DNA of 64,000 nt from Limnohabitans sp. JirII-31 (GCF_002778315.1 NZ_NESA01000009.1:62001-126000); one strand, 5' to 3'; counted from the first letter of the stretch, positions 8,742-18,056 are shown. Notes: generated from the letters alone by a model not told the origin. Numbers and translations are program-made.

Positions 8742-8750
8742 GCGCACACC

Positions 8751-9557
8751 ATGACATCCCCTGCTTTCCCCGTCTACACCACCCTCGCGTGCACCCACGT
8801 CTCTGACCACGTGTTGCAGGTGTGTTTGAACCGCCCCGAGGTGGGCAATGCGCTGAACACGCAAATGGGGGTGGAGTTGCTCGACCTGTGGACACGCTTG
8901 ACCGATGTGCCGGGCGAGGTGCGTTGCGTGGTGTTCACGGGTTCGGGCAGCAAGATTTTTTGTGGAGGCGGCGACCTCAAAGAGCGCAACGGCATGACGC
9001 CGCAAGCGTGGCAGCACCAGCATGAAATTTTTGAGCGCTTGTACTGGGCCTTGATTGATTTGCCTTTGCCGGTGGTCGGTGCCATCAACGGACACGCGTA
9101 TGGTGGAGGCTTGGAGATGGCGCTGTGCTGCGACTTTTTGTATGCCAGCCAAGAGGCGCGCTTTGCACTGCCAGAGGTCACGCTGGGCATCATGCCGGGC
9201 ATGGGCGGCACACAAAACTTACCGCGCGCTTTGGGCGAGCGGCGCGCCAAAGAATTGGCACTCACAGGGCGCCCTTTCAGTGCGGCCCAAGCGCATGAGT
9301 GGGGCTTGGTCAACCAAGTGGCCGCGCCCGAAGAGTTGCTGGCTTTGGCCCTGGAGACGGCGCAGCGCATCGCGGCCAATGCGCCTTTGTCGGTGCGACA
9401 AATCAAAAAGTCGATCCGCTACGGCGGCCAGATGGAGTTGCGCACCGCCTACCGTTTTGAGGTGGAGGCCTACAACCGTTTGGTCGACACCGACGACCGG
9501 CGCGAAGGCGTGGCTGCTTTCAACGAGAAGCGCCCTGCGGTGTTCAAAGGCCGCTGA
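8751..9557 (+). CDS. Enoyl-CoA hydratase (crotonase family) with intact catalytic glutamates
   Basis: This 268-residue crotonase probably hydrates the enoyl-CoA made by the adjacent dehydrogenase. Both catalytic glutamates are present, in GGGLEMALCC and in ALPEVTLG, and the latter is followed by the classical IMPGMGGTQ loop. The oxyanion-hole segment (KIFCGGGDLKE) is intact. It begins 9 bases after the acyl-CoA dehydrogenase stop. Its intact active site contrasts with the crotonase at 2547, which argues that the operon needs two different crotonase reactions. Confidence 0.92.
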   Translation: MTSPAFPVYTTLACTHVSDHVLQVCLNRPEVGNALNTQMGVELLDLWTRLTDVPGEVRCVVFTGSGSKIFCGGGDLKERNGMTPQAWQHQHEIFERLYWALIDLPLPVVGAINGHAYGGGLEMALCCDFLYASQEARFALPEVTLGIMPGMGGTQNLPRALGERRAKELALTGRPFSAAQAHEWGLVNQVAAPEELLALALETAQRIAANAPLSVRQIKKSIRYGGQMELRTAYRFEVEAYNRLVDTDDRREGVAAFNEKRPAVFKGR

Positions 9558-9574
9558 GCCGTGCAAAGGTTCGG

Positions 9575-10951
9575 GTGAGTTCTGCCAACACGCCCTCCTG
9601 GACCGAGCAATTGCTGGCCTTGCAAGGCCGCCCCATCACCGACGCTGACCGCCACCGCGCAGCCCTGCACCTGATCGATTGGTTTGGTTGTGTGCTGTTG
9701 GGCCACACCTCGCCTGCGGGTGAGGCTTTGAGCCGTTGGGCGGCGCAAGCAGCACCTGGGCCATGTTGGACGGTGGGCGGCTTGTACTTGCGCAGCGAGG
9801 ATGCCGCCTTGGTCAATGGTGGCTTGGGCAACATCGACGAGCTCGATGACTTACACCGCGAAGCGGTGGTGCACCCCGCAGACACCCTCATGGCCGCTGC
9901 GCTGGCGCTGGCGCAGCGCGAGCAGGTCATACCGCACGCACTGCTGGACGCCGTGGTGCGTGGCTACGAGGTGGCCATTCGGGTGGGCTTGCTGGCCGGC
10001 ACCGCGCATTACCAGCACTGGTACAGCACAGCCACCTGTGGCGTGTTTGGTGCTGCTACCGCGGCTGCGAGCTTGTTGCAACTCGATGCCACGCAGGCCA
10101 TGCATGCCTTGGCGCAGGCGGGCATGCAAGCCAGTGGCGTGTGGCAATGCCGCGTGGAACCTGGGTTCTCTAAACAGCTGGCCACAGGGCGCAGCGCGCA
10201 GTCAGGCGTGTTGGCCGCCGACTTGGCGGCGGCTGGCATGGTGGGGCCGCGCCACATCTTGGAAGGCCAGCATGGGTGCTTGGCTGCCACGGGCAGCTTG
10301 CCCGATGCCACGCGCGCCCGGGCAGTGCTGGCGCCTGCACCTGATGCACCTTGGTTGATCCATGCAGTCAGCTTCAAGCCCTGGCCTGCCTGTCGCCATG
10401 TGCACCCGGCCATCGCGTGCGCCATGCAACTGCACGCGCGAGTGGCCGATGTGGAAGAGATTGTTCGCATCGAGGTGAGCAGCTACCAAACCGCGCTGGA
10501 CTTTGCCGATCAAGCGCAACCCCACACCCGCCAGCAAGCGCGCTTTAGCTTGCAGCATGGGGTGGCGGTGGCGCTGTTGCGTGGCGATTTTTGGTTGGGT
10601 GACACCCAAGCCGAGTCGTTGACGCATCCGGTGCTGACGCGCTTGCGTGGCTGCACCCAGGTTCGCGCAAACTCACGCTGGAGCCGTGCCTACCCAGCGC
10701 ATTACGGCGCGCAGGTGCAGGTGTGGCTGCGCGATGGTCGTCGCTTGGAGGCCCAGGTGGTCGACGCCCCGGGTGACCCGGAAAACCCCATGTCACACGC
10801 AGCGGTGCTGGCCAAAGCGCAACGCGTGATGCAGGCCGCAGGTCATGCGCAGCAGTCTGTGACGGCACTCATCCAAGCCTGTGTCGACTTGCCGCAAGCC
10901 ATATCAATGGACAGTTTGTGGCGCGCCTTGCGCCAGCTCCGCCCGGCCTGA
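9575..10951 (+). CDS. MmgE/PrpD family protein
   Basis: This 458-residue protein belongs to the MmgE/PrpD family, which includes 2-methylcitrate dehydratase, cis-aconitate decarboxylase and iminodisuccinate epimerase. The N-terminal helical part carries the family motifs (HLIDWFGCVLLG, then NGGLGNIDELDD near 85-95). The middle holds the conserved GTAHYQHWYSTATCG block, and KPWPACRHVHPAI follows near 267-280. The start is GTG with AAAGG a few bases upstream. It is the last gene of the catabolic operon and ends 5 bases before a convergent gene. It may dehydrate or decarboxylate a tricarboxylate-like or cyclic intermediate. The exact reaction is unknown. Confidence 0.87.
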   Translation: MSSANTPSWTEQLLALQGRPITDADRHRAALHLIDWFGCVLLGHTSPAGEALSRWAAQAAPGPCWTVGGLYLRSEDAALVNGGLGNIDELDDLHREAVVHPADTLMAAALALAQREQVIPHALLDAVVRGYEVAIRVGLLAGTAHYQHWYSTATCGVFGAATAAASLLQLDATQAMHALAQAGMQASGVWQCRVEPGFSKQLATGRSAQSGVLAADLAAAGMVGPRHILEGQHGCLAATGSLPDATRARAVLAPAPDAPWLIHAVSFKPWPACRHVHPAIACAMQLHARVADVEEIVRIEVSSYQTALDFADQAQPHTRQQARFSLQHGVAVALLRGDFWLGDTQAESLTHPVLTRLRGCTQVRANSRWSRAYPAHYGAQVQVWLRDGRRLEAQVVDAPGDPENPMSHAAVLAKAQRVMQAAGHAQQSVTALIQACVDLPQAISMDSLWRALRQLRPA

Positions 10952-10956
10952 GCGGT

Positions 10957-11859
10957 TCAGGACGCGGCGCTGGAAGCGCGCGTGGGCCACAGCACCGATG
11001 CGATGGCGGCCACCACCAGCAGCACCGCCAGCCAGTCTTGCCAGTGCAGCACTTCGCCCAGCCACCATGCGCCGCTGAACACGCCCAACACCGGAATGAA
11101 CATCACGCTCAAGCTCGATGCCAAAGGCGGCAAGCTGCGCGCCAACCCCAGCCAAGCGGCTTGGGCAAACACAAACACACCGATGGCGTTGTAGACGATG
11201 GAGCCCCAGGTGGTCAGCGACGGCATGGCCCAGCGGTCCGCTTCAAACAGCACCGCCACCACGCTCATCACCACGGCGGTCATGCCGGTCATCCAAAACA
11301 CAATCGTGAGTGTGGGCACGCGCATCTTGGTGTGGCGAATTTGTTGTGTGCCCAAAGCCCAAGAGGCGGCCGCAGCCAAGGCCATCACAACGCCCAAGGG
11401 CTTTCCAGACAAATTCACCAACTCGTGCCACAACAACAGCATGGCACCCAAGGCGGCCAAGGCCACGCCCAACCAAGCGCGGGCACGCAGTGGTGATTTG
11501 AAAAACAACATGCCAATGACGGCTGAAAAAATCGGCATGGTGTAGCCAAGAATGGCGGCGCGCCCGCTCGACAAATCTTGCACCGCCAAAATGATCAGCA
11601 CATGCCAGACAAACATATTGCTGCTGGCCAGCACCATGAGTTCTTTCCATTCGCTGCGTGGCACCTTGAACGGCACCTTCATCTTGAGCAACACCAAGCC
11701 CAGCAGGGGCCACCCAATCCACATCGAGATGCTGCGAAAGGTGATGGCCGGGTAGCCGGTGACGCCGATTTTCAGAATCGGCCAGTTGATGCCCCAGACC
11801 AAGGTGAGGATGACAAGGGTGACCCACTGTTTGCGGGTGAGCTGGTGTGCGTGGGTCAT
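10957..11859 (-). CDS. EamA/DMT superfamily transporter
   Basis: This is a 300-residue inner-membrane protein with about ten hydrophobic segments arranged as two EamA repeats, the drug/metabolite transporter architecture. Members export amino acids, nucleotides or other small metabolites. The start is the ATG reading THAHQLTRKQW; the much longer upstream open frame is polar and unlike the family. It converges on the MmgE/PrpD gene with only 5 bases between the stops. The substrate cannot be predicted. Confidence 0.85.
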   Translation of the reverse strand: MTHAHQLTRKQWVTLVILTLVWGINWPILKIGVTGYPAITFRSISMWIGWPLLGLVLLKMKVPFKVPRSEWKELMVLASSNMFVWHVLIILAVQDLSSGRAAILGYTMPIFSAVIGMLFFKSPLRARAWLGVALAALGAMLLLWHELVNLSGKPLGVVMALAAAASWALGTQQIRHTKMRVPTLTIVFWMTGMTAVVMSVVAVLFEADRWAMPSLTTWGSIVYNAIGVFVFAQAAWLGLARSLPPLASSLSVMFIPVLGVFSGAWWLGEVLHWQDWLAVLLVVAAIASVLWPTRASSAAS

Positions 11860-11988
11860 AAGGCTTTCAAATCGGTGCCGTCCAAGTTTAGCGGCGTGCT
11901 GTGCATGTGCGCAGACGAACAGACCGCAAGTTGTATCGGGCCTAGATTCAACAGCCTCGCCGAAGGGTGTTGTGGGAAGAAGGTCGAT

Positions 11989-12144
11989 ATGTTGATGAAC
12001 GTTTTGTTGGTGATTCTGTTTTTGATGCTGCTCGGTGCCATACCCACTTGGCCACACAGCAGAACCTGGGGCTATTACCCCAGCAGCGGTCTTGGACTGA
12101 TCGTGCTGGTGTTGTTGTTTTTGATATTGACGGGTCGCGCTTGA
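11989..12144 (+). CDS. DUF3309 small membrane protein
   Basis: This 51-residue protein consists of two hydrophobic helices around a conserved polar centre, PTWPHSRTWGYYPSSG, which is the hallmark of DUF3309. The family is widespread in proteobacteria as roughly 50-residue inner-membrane proteins of unknown function. A good ribosome binding site (GGAAGAAGG) precedes the ATG at 11989. It lies 26 bases ahead of a BON lipoprotein gene on the same strand, so both may belong to a small envelope-stress unit; that role is inferred. Confidence 0.85.
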   Translation: MLMNVLLVILFLMLLGAIPTWPHSRTWGYYPSSGLGLIVLVLLFLILTGRA

Positions 12145-12170
12145 CGCGCCACACACACAAGGAACACACG

Positions 12171-12590
12171 ATGAAGATCACACACCACACCACGCCATAC
12201 CTCTTGGCTGCTTTGCTGCTGCTGGGCTTGTCGGCTTGCGACAAACCCGGGCCTGCGCAAGAGGCCGGGCGCAAATTGGACGAAGCCGCAGAGAAAGCCA
12301 CCGAAGCGGTGAAGAAAAGCGTGGATGACGCAGACGATGCAGCAGAGCGTCAAAAAGAGAAGGCCAGCACGGCCATGGAAGACACAGAAATCACGGCCAA
12401 GGTGAAAACCGCTTTGATGCAGCGCGAAGGCATGAAGTCGGTCACCATCAGCGTCAAAACACGCCGTGGCTTGGTGACGCTGACCGGCTCTGTCGCCTCA
12501 CAGGCGCAGGCCGATTTGGCCAAACAACTCGCACAAGCGGTCAAAGGCGTGCACGAGGTGGACAACCTGTTGGTGGTGGTGAGCCGTTAA
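12171..12590 (+). CDS. BON-domain lipoprotein
   Basis: This 139-residue protein has a lipoprotein signal ending in LSAC (cysteine near residue 23). A charged Ala/Lys/Glu-rich, probably coiled-coil segment follows (about 30-70), then one BON domain (about 70-139; TEITAKVKTAL-type start, GLVTLTGSV core, VDNLLVV end). BON domains bind membranes and typify OsmY-like envelope-stress proteins. The ATG follows AAGGA. The TAA stop overlaps by two bases the stop of the convergent sodC gene. Confidence 0.88.
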   Translation: MKITHHTTPYLLAALLLLGLSACDKPGPAQEAGRKLDEAAEKATEAVKKSVDDADDAAERQKEKASTAMEDTEITAKVKTALMQREGMKSVTISVKTRRGLVTLTGSVASQAQADLAKQLAQAVKGVHEVDNLLVVVSR

Positions 12591-13099
12591 TTTTTAACAA
12601 TCACGCCGCACGACACACGTGGTCCCGAGTTGCCTGTGGGCTGTGTTTTGAAGTCGTCCGGATCGCGATGAACAATCAAGCCTCGCCCCACGATGCTGGA
12701 CGCGCCGTCCTGCATGGAGATTGACGTGCTCTCAAAGCGCAGCTGAACCTTGCCATAGGCATCGGCTTTCAAGCTGGGCAAATCGCCCACATGGTGTTGG
12801 GCGTGCTCATGGGCTCCGTGGGGTTTGCCGTCGGGGTTGAAATGACCGCCGGTGCTCATGCCGTCACCACTGGAGCAGTCGCCTTTTTCATGAACGTGAA
12901 AACCATGCTCCGAGTTGGGCGCAAAGCCTTGCGCGTCGACCACAACCAACACCTTGTTGTGCTGCTGCGTGAACGTCACCCGACCTGTCACGCTGTTGCC
13001 TTGGGTGGGCGCGAGCACGGCGGTTGCAGACGTTTGAGCTTCCAACATGGCGCAAGCCGCCAGTGTGAAAGCGGTCGCAAAAACGAAAACTGTTTTCAT
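12587..13099 (-). CDS. sodC: Periplasmic Cu,Zn superoxide dismutase
   Basis: This 170-residue protein converts superoxide to peroxide and oxygen in the periplasm. All metal ligands are visible: the HGFHVHEKGDC block for copper, GGHFNPDGKPHG including the bridging histidine, then HHVGDLP for zinc, and the final copper histidine in IVHRDPDDF. The two disulphide cysteines (GDC and VSCGV) are present. The signal peptide contains L-A-A-C with cysteine 16, so it may be anchored as a lipoprotein, as in some other bacterial SodC proteins. Confidence 0.95.
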   Translation of the reverse strand: MKTVFVFATAFTLAACAMLEAQTSATAVLAPTQGNSVTGRVTFTQQHNKVLVVVDAQGFAPNSEHGFHVHEKGDCSSGDGMSTGGHFNPDGKPHGAHEHAQHHVGDLPSLKADAYGKVQLRFESTSISMQDGASSIVGRGLIVHRDPDDFKTQPTGNSGPRVSCGVIVKN

Positions 13100-13185
13100 G
13101 GCACATCCCCTTGGGTGGTTAAAAAGTCATGCTAGCAGGTGGGTGCAGGGCGTGGCTTCTTCTTTGAGTGCTGCCATGGCGGCGG

Positions 13186-16176
13186 TCAGCCCAGCAAACG
13201 CTTCAGGTAACGCCCGGTAAAACTGGCCGGGTTGTCGGCCAATTGCTCGGGCGTGCCCACGCCCACCACTTGGCCACCGCCACTGCCGCCTTCAGGCCCC
13301 ATGTCGATGAGCCAGTCGGCGGTTTTGATGACGTCCAGGTTGTGCTCGATGATGACGATGGTGTTGCCCGCATCGCGCAGGTGTTGCAGCACTTTCAACA
13401 GCAAGTCAATGTCGGCAAAGTGCAGGCCGGTGGTGGGCTCGTCCAGGATGTAGAGCGTGCGCCCGGTGTCGCGCTTGCTCAACTCCAGGGCAAGTTTCAC
13501 GCGCTGTGCTTCACCACCCGAGAGGGTGGTGGCGGCTTGGCCGAGTTGCAGGTAGGACAGGCCCACATCCATCAGGGTTTGCAGCTTGCGGGCGATGTTG
13601 GGCACGGCGTTGAAGAAGCTCAGTGCGGCCTCAACCGTGAGGTCCAAGATTTGCGCAATGTTTTTGCCCTTGTACATGACCTCCAGCGTTTCTCGGTTGT
13701 AGCGCAGGCCGTGGCACACGTCACAAGGCACGTATACATCGGGCAAAAAGTGCATCTCCACCTTGACCATGCCGTCGCCCTGGCAGGCTTCGCAGCGCCC
13801 GCCGCCTGAGCCAGCGGCCACGTTGAAGCTGAAGCGTCCCGGGCCATAGCCACGCTCGCGTGCCGAAGGTACTTCGGCCATCAGCTCGCGAATGGGGGTG
13901 AACAAGCCGGTGTAGGTGGCGGGGTTGCTGCGCGGGGTGCGGCCAATGGGGGATTGGTCGACGTTGATGACTTTGTCGAAGTAGTCGAGCCCGGTGATCT
14001 CGTCGTGGGCAGCGGGCTCTTCGTGCGCGCGGTGGATGGTGTGCGCGGCTGCGGTGTACAGCGTGTCGTTGACCAGCGTGGATTTGCCCGAGCCCGACAC
14101 GCCCGTGACGCAGGTGAGCAAGCCCACCGGCACATCCACGTTGACATGTTTGAGGTTGTTGCCGCGCGCGCCGGTGATGCGAATGACTTGGTCTTTGCAG
14201 GCTTGCTTGTCGAGCAGGCGTTGTGCGGCCAGTTGATCAGCGGGCACAGGCAAAAAGGCGTGACGCTGGGTGGGCACCTCGATGCGCAGGGCTTGTGCCA
14301 GGTAGCGCCCGGTGAGAGAGGCAGGGTTGGCCTCTATCTCGGCGGGTGTGCCTTGCGCCATCACCGCGCCGCCATGCACGCCAGCGCCGGGGCCCATGTC
14401 CACACAGTAGTCGGCGGCACGGATCATGTCTTCGTCGTGCTCCACCACCAACACGCTGTTGCCAATGTCGCGCAGGTGTTTGAGGGTGTCGATCAGGCGG
14501 TCGTTGTCGCGCTGGTGCAAGCCAATGCTGGGCTCGTCGAGCACGTACATCACACCCGTCAGGCCCGAGCCAATTTGCGAGGCCAGGCGAATGCGTTGCG
14601 CCTCGCCGCCAGACAGCGTGTCGGCGCTGCGGTCTAAGCTCAAGTAGGTCAGGCCCACATCGTTCAAGAACTTCAGGCGTGAGGCGATTTCGCGCACCAC
14701 CTTGTCGGCAATTTCAGCCTTGGCACCTTGGAGTTTGAGGGTGTTGAAGTAGCCAAAGCATTCGCCCAAGGTGCTGTGGCTGATGTCGAAGATGCCGCGC
14801 ATTTGCGCGCCTTCGCCAATGCGCACGTTGCGTGCTTCGCGCCGCAAGCGCGTGCCACCGCAGCTGGTGCAGGCGCGGCTGCCACGGTAGCGCGCCAGGT
14901 CTTCGCGCACCACCACCGAGTCGGTCTCGCGGTAGCGGCGCTCCATGTTGACCAAGATGCCCTCGAACGGGTGTTTCTTGCTGAGCTTTTTGCCGCTGCC
15001 GTTGTCCAAGCTGTAGTTGAACTTGATTTCTTCGTCGCCCGAGCCGTACAGCAACACCTGTTGCACTTCGGGGCTGAGGTTTTCAAACGCGGCATCGAGG
15101 TCAAACTTGTAGTGCTTGGCCAAGCTCTCGAGCAGCGTGAAGTAGTGTGCGTTGCGGCGGTCCCAACCTTTGATGGCACCACTGCCCAAGCTGAGCGAGG
15201 GGAAGGCCACCACACGGGCGGGGTCGAAGAAGTCTTGGTGGCCCAAGCCGTCGCACGCCGGGCACGCGCCCACCGGTGAGTTGAACGAGAAGAGGCGAGG
15301 CTCCAACTCGCTGATGGAGTAGCTGCACTGCGGGCAAGCGAACTTGGCGTTGAAGCTGTGCTCCACCCCGGTGTCCATCTCCAGCGCAATGGCGCGGCCT
15401 TCGGCCAGGCGCAGCGCGGCTTCAAAGCTCTCGGCCAGGCGTTGACGCAAACCGGGTGGTGGGGCGGTCACCGCCACGGCGCCGATGCTGGGTGCGGTGG
15501 CGACTTGCGGGGTGGCCGGGGCTTCGTGGCGCACCTTGATGCGGTCAATCACCACGTCGATGTCGTGCTTCTCGGTTTTCTTGAGCTGCGGCAGGTCGTC
15601 GTACTCAAACACTTGGCCACCCACACGAAAGCGCACATAGCCCTGCGCTTGCAGATTGGCAAACACGTCGGTGTATTCGCCTTTGCGGTCACGCGCCAGT
15701 GGGGCCAACAGCATGAGCTTGGTGTCTTCGGGCAGGGCCATCACCGCATCCACCATTTGCGACACGCTTTGCGCTTGCAGCGCCAGGTTGTGGTCGGGGC
15801 AGTACGGGGTGCCAGCACGGGCAAACAGCAGGCGCAGGTAGTCGTGAATTTCGGTCACCGTGCCCACGGTGGAACGTGGGTTGTGGCTGGTAGCTTTTTG
15901 CTCAATGCTGATGGCGGGTGACAGGCCTTCAATCAGGTCGACATCGGGTTTGTCCAAGCGGCCCAAGAACTGACGGGCGTAGGCCGAGAGGCTTTCCACG
16001 TAGCGGCGCTGGCCCTCGGCGTACAAGGTGTCAAACGCCAAACTCGATTTGCCCGAACCCGACAAACCGGTGATCACCACCAGTTGGTTGCGCGGAATGT
16101 CGAGGTCGATGTTTTTGAGGTTGTGCGTGCGCGCGCCGCGAATGCTGATGTTTCGCATGGCGGAGGGGCTGTTCAT
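13186..16176 (-). CDS. uvrA: Excinuclease ABC subunit A
   Basis: UvrA is the DNA-damage sensor of nucleotide excision repair and works with UvrB and UvrC. The protein has two ABC ATPase modules. The first Walker A (GLSGSGKSS) is near residue 35 and the second (GVSGSGKST) near residue 660. Zinc-finger cysteine pairs (CPQC, CPAC, CTSCGG; later CEAC and CDVC) and two LSGGEAQR signatures are present. I prefer the start reading MNSPSAMRN, because the homologous core begins at [12 protein letters not shown]. An in-frame ATG at 16245 would add 23 residues with no better ribosome binding site. No LexA-like box is evident upstream. Confidence 0.95.
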   Translation of the reverse strand: MNSPSAMRNISIRGARTHNLKNIDLDIPRNQLVVITGLSGSGKSSLAFDTLYAEGQRRYVESLSAYARQFLGRLDKPDVDLIEGLSPAISIEQKATSHNPRSTVGTVTEIHDYLRLLFARAGTPYCPDHNLALQAQSVSQMVDAVMALPEDTKLMLLAPLARDRKGEYTDVFANLQAQGYVRFRVGGQVFEYDDLPQLKKTEKHDIDVVIDRIKVRHEAPATPQVATAPSIGAVAVTAPPPGLRQRLAESFEAALRLAEGRAIALEMDTGVEHSFNAKFACPQCSYSISELEPRLFSFNSPVGACPACDGLGHQDFFDPARVVAFPSLSLGSGAIKGWDRRNAHYFTLLESLAKHYKFDLDAAFENLSPEVQQVLLYGSGDEEIKFNYSLDNGSGKKLSKKHPFEGILVNMERRYRETDSVVVREDLARYRGSRACTSCGGTRLRREARNVRIGEGAQMRGIFDISHSTLGECFGYFNTLKLQGAKAEIADKVVREIASRLKFLNDVGLTYLSLDRSADTLSGGEAQRIRLASQIGSGLTGVMYVLDEPSIGLHQRDNDRLIDTLKHLRDIGNSVLVVEHDEDMIRAADYCVDMGPGAGVHGGAVMAQGTPAEIEANPASLTGRYLAQALRIEVPTQRHAFLPVPADQLAAQRLLDKQACKDQVIRITGARGNNLKHVNVDVPVGLLTCVTGVSGSGKSTLVNDTLYTAAAHTIHRAHEEPAAHDEITGLDYFDKVINVDQSPIGRTPRSNPATYTGLFTPIRELMAEVPSARERGYGPGRFSFNVAAGSGGGRCEACQGDGMVKVEMHFLPDVYVPCDVCHGLRYNRETLEVMYKGKNIAQILDLTVEAALSFFNAVPNIARKLQTLMDVGLSYLQLGQAATTLSGGEAQRVKLALELSKRDTGRTLYILDEPTTGLHFADIDLLLKVLQHLRDAGNTIVIIEHNLDVIKTADWLIDMGPEGGSGGGQVVGVGTPEQLADNPASFTGRYLKRLLG

Positions 16177-16374
16177 GGCCTGGCCCAAGTAGGTGCCGTC
16201 GGTGGGTGCGTTCACAGGTGAGTCAATCAAAGGGCAACCCGCCATGATAGTGGGTGGCGGGTGTTTGGGCTTGGCTGGCTATGGATGGGCGGCTTGATGC
16301 GAGACTTTTTGTATGGATTGAAGGGCGTTGATCATTTTGCTGATTTGTTGGTTACATCAAACTTAGGTCCAACA

Positions 16375-16815
16375 ATGCAAAATCCCCCGCCTTCAAAGCT
16401 GTCACTCAAGCCTCAGATCGTTGGTAACGTTGGGTTGTACTATGTATGCTTCCAGCTCTCTCTGCTTGGCTGGAACGTGATGCCAACCGCTCGCAACGCC
16501 AGAGGAATTGATGTTGTCGCCTATAACGGAGACGCGAGTGCGTATCTGGGAATCCAAGTCAAGAGTCTCAGTAAGCGAAGTGCGGTGCCTGTCGGTACAT
16601 CACTCAGTAAGGTCATGGGTGACTACTGGATCGTCGTTACCCGAATCGCTACAACTCCGGTCGCGTACGTACTGAGCCAAACAGAAGTACTTGACCGAAC
16701 ACACAAGGCGGAGAAAGACGGCAAAGCATCCTACTGGATTGAGCCTGGAGCTTACGAGGTTGAGGAATTCAAGAATGCATGGCCCAAGATCAAGCTCACG
16801 TTCAGCGAGACCTAA
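16375..16815 (+). CDS. Putative PD-(D/E)XK nuclease-fold protein
   Basis: This 146-residue protein has the outline of a restriction-endonuclease-like fold. An N-terminal helix (GNVGLYYVCFQLSLLGW) is followed by a strand with ARGIDVVAY (aspartate 46) and a strand with LGIQVKS (Q61, K63), the D...(E/Q)xK signature. The usual first acidic residue of the helix appears to be asparagine 18, so cleavage activity is uncertain. I use the ATG at 16375 because the fold starts just after it; 38 more residues are open upstream. The gene is AT-richer than its neighbours and sits alone beside uvrA, which suggests acquisition. Confidence 0.6.
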   Translation: MQNPPPSKLSLKPQIVGNVGLYYVCFQLSLLGWNVMPTARNARGIDVVAYNGDASAYLGIQVKSLSKRSAVPVGTSLSKVMGDYWIVVTRIATTPVAYVLSQTEVLDRTHKAEKDGKASYWIEPGAYEVEEFKNAWPKIKLTFSET

Positions 16816-16866
16816 TCTGTCAACTCCAGAGAAATAATCAACATACCCCAAAAAAACTAGCACCCC

Positions 16867-17583
16867 ATGATCACCCTCCACACATTCGGCCCTGCCTTTG
16901 GCCAACCAGACTCCAGCCCTTTCGTGGCGAAGGCGATGATGCTGTTGAAGTTGTCGGACCAACCTTTCACCGCCAGTGTGTATGTGGGTGGCCCCAAGCA
17001 CGGCCCCAAAGGCAAGCGCCCTTACCTGGTGGACGATGGCGTTACTGTGGCCGATTCCACTTTGATTCGTTTTCACCTTGAGCAAAAGTATGGCCTTGAT
17101 TTCGACGCGCATCTCACCCCGCAGCAAAAGGGTGTGACGTGGGCGGTGGAAAAAATGTGCGAAGAGCATCTGTATTTCGCGGTGGTGTATTTCCGTTGGA
17201 TGGTGGATGAAAACTTCAACAAAGGCCCGGCCACTTTTTTCAACAAAGTCCCCGTGTTGATTCGTCCGTTCATTCGTGCCGCCACGCGAAACAAGTCACG
17301 CAACATGCTGCACGCTCAAGGGCTAGGGCGACACACCGAGGCAGAAATTACGCAACTGGCCTGTCGCGATATTGATGCGCTGGCGCAGGTATTGGGTGAC
17401 GCCGATTGGTTGGGTGGGTCAACACCTTGCGCGGCAGACGCAAGTGCGGGCGCGTTTGTGCTGGCATGTCTGTGCGAGCACTTTGATACACCGCTGTTGG
17501 CAAGGGCCAAGTCGCACACAAATTTGGTGGCTTATGCACAGCGGGTGCAGCACGGTTTCTTTGCAGACACCGAAAGGCTTTGA
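16867..17583 (+). CDS. Glutathione S-transferase-like protein (Fax/metaxin-like)
   Basis: This 238-residue cytoplasmic protein has an N-terminal thioredoxin-like half (ITLHTFGPAFGQPDSSPF near 2-19, then KGKRPYLVDDG and the ADSTLIRFHLE segment). A helical C-terminal half follows (DADWLGGSTPCAADAS near 180-195). This order matches bacterial relatives of failed-axon-connections and metaxin GSTs. The Pro before the second strand and the DST glutathione-contact segment suggest glutathione binding. Catalysis is not assured because the SPF position lacks an obvious cysteine or tyrosine. It belongs to the islet between uvrA and the MFS-ssb pair. Confidence 0.78.
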   Translation: MITLHTFGPAFGQPDSSPFVAKAMMLLKLSDQPFTASVYVGGPKHGPKGKRPYLVDDGVTVADSTLIRFHLEQKYGLDFDAHLTPQQKGVTWAVEKMCEEHLYFAVVYFRWMVDENFNKGPATFFNKVPVLIRPFIRAATRNKSRNMLHAQGLGRHTEAEITQLACRDIDALAQVLGDADWLGGSTPCAADASAGAFVLACLCEHFDTPLLARAKSHTNLVAYAQRVQHGFFADTERL

Positions 17584-17721
17584 GTTAACAGTTATCTTTT
17601 GAAAACTGTGATTTCCAACCGCAAGGCGACTGCCTCTATTTGGCGCAAGTAGTAAAAGATGCCAATGATTGACAAAAGACCTGAGGGACATTCAAGTGAA
17701 AACCCCGAAGGGGAATTCGTC

Positions 17722-17904
17722 ATGCCCTTGAGGAATAAAAAACCTTTAAAAGCTGTCGCCCTTCAAGCCTATGAAGCAAGACGTGACCTCGCGAGCGAGT
17801 TGTTGAAATCGGTCAAAGAAATGAAGGCGGGCCAGGTACATGCGATTGATCTGGCTATCGCGAGAACCAAAACGCAGCGCGTTTTATCAAGGGGGCTGAT
17901 ATGA
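17722..17904 (+). CDS. Small protein resembling the N-terminal part of an HTH antitoxin; probable remnant
   Basis: This 60-residue basic protein contains KAVALQAYEARRDLASELL and EMKAGQ. From family memory these resemble the N-terminal helices found ahead of the helix-turn-helix in some HigA-like antitoxins. No helix-turn-helix follows; the frame ends after AIARTKTQ. The ATG at 17722 has GGGG upstream and is preferred to one at 17659. Its stop overlaps the next start as ATGA, so translation would be coupled. It may be a truncated antitoxin or an unrelated short protein. Confidence 0.4.
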   Translation: MPLRNKKPLKAVALQAYEARRDLASELLKSVKEMKAGQVHAIDLAIARTKTQRVLSRGLI

Positions 17905-18056
17905 AACCTGAATACAACCTCGTCAAACTGAAAGCACGCAAAAATCCTTACGCATCCAAGCTCAAAAAGCCAATTACCGCAAGCCACCAATCAATTGGCC
18001 GCAAGCGGTCTGATCAAGAAAAACCAAGCGCTCGTCTTGCCCCTGACGACATTTAG
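17901..18056 (+). pseudogene. Truncated BrnA/CopG-like antitoxin remnant
   Basis: The first 26 codons encode MKPEYNLVKLKARKNPYA followed by SKLKKPIT, which closely resembles the N-terminus of BrnA/CopG-type antitoxins as I remember them. In that family the segment leads into a ribbon-helix-helix domain. Here the frame instead continues with unrelated residues and stops at codon 52, so the DNA-binding domain is absent. None of the three forward frames restores it within the next 100 bases. A deletion or recombination event is the likely cause. The start overlaps the previous stop (ATGA). Confidence 0.5.

Noticed and set aside
13954-14637. Long plus-strand frames across uvrA
   Set aside because: They lie wholly within uvrA, lack start signals, and show a biased valine/alanine/glycine composition typical of antisense frames.
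16176-16260. SOS (LexA) box upstream of uvrA
   Set aside because: I looked for a CTGT-N8-ACAG pattern before the possible uvrA starts and found none, so SOS control is not claimed.
17588-17609. ACAGTT/AACTGT inverted repeat after the GST-like gene
   Set aside because: The six-base stem with a ten-base loop and no T run is within chance expectation in an AT-richer spacer.
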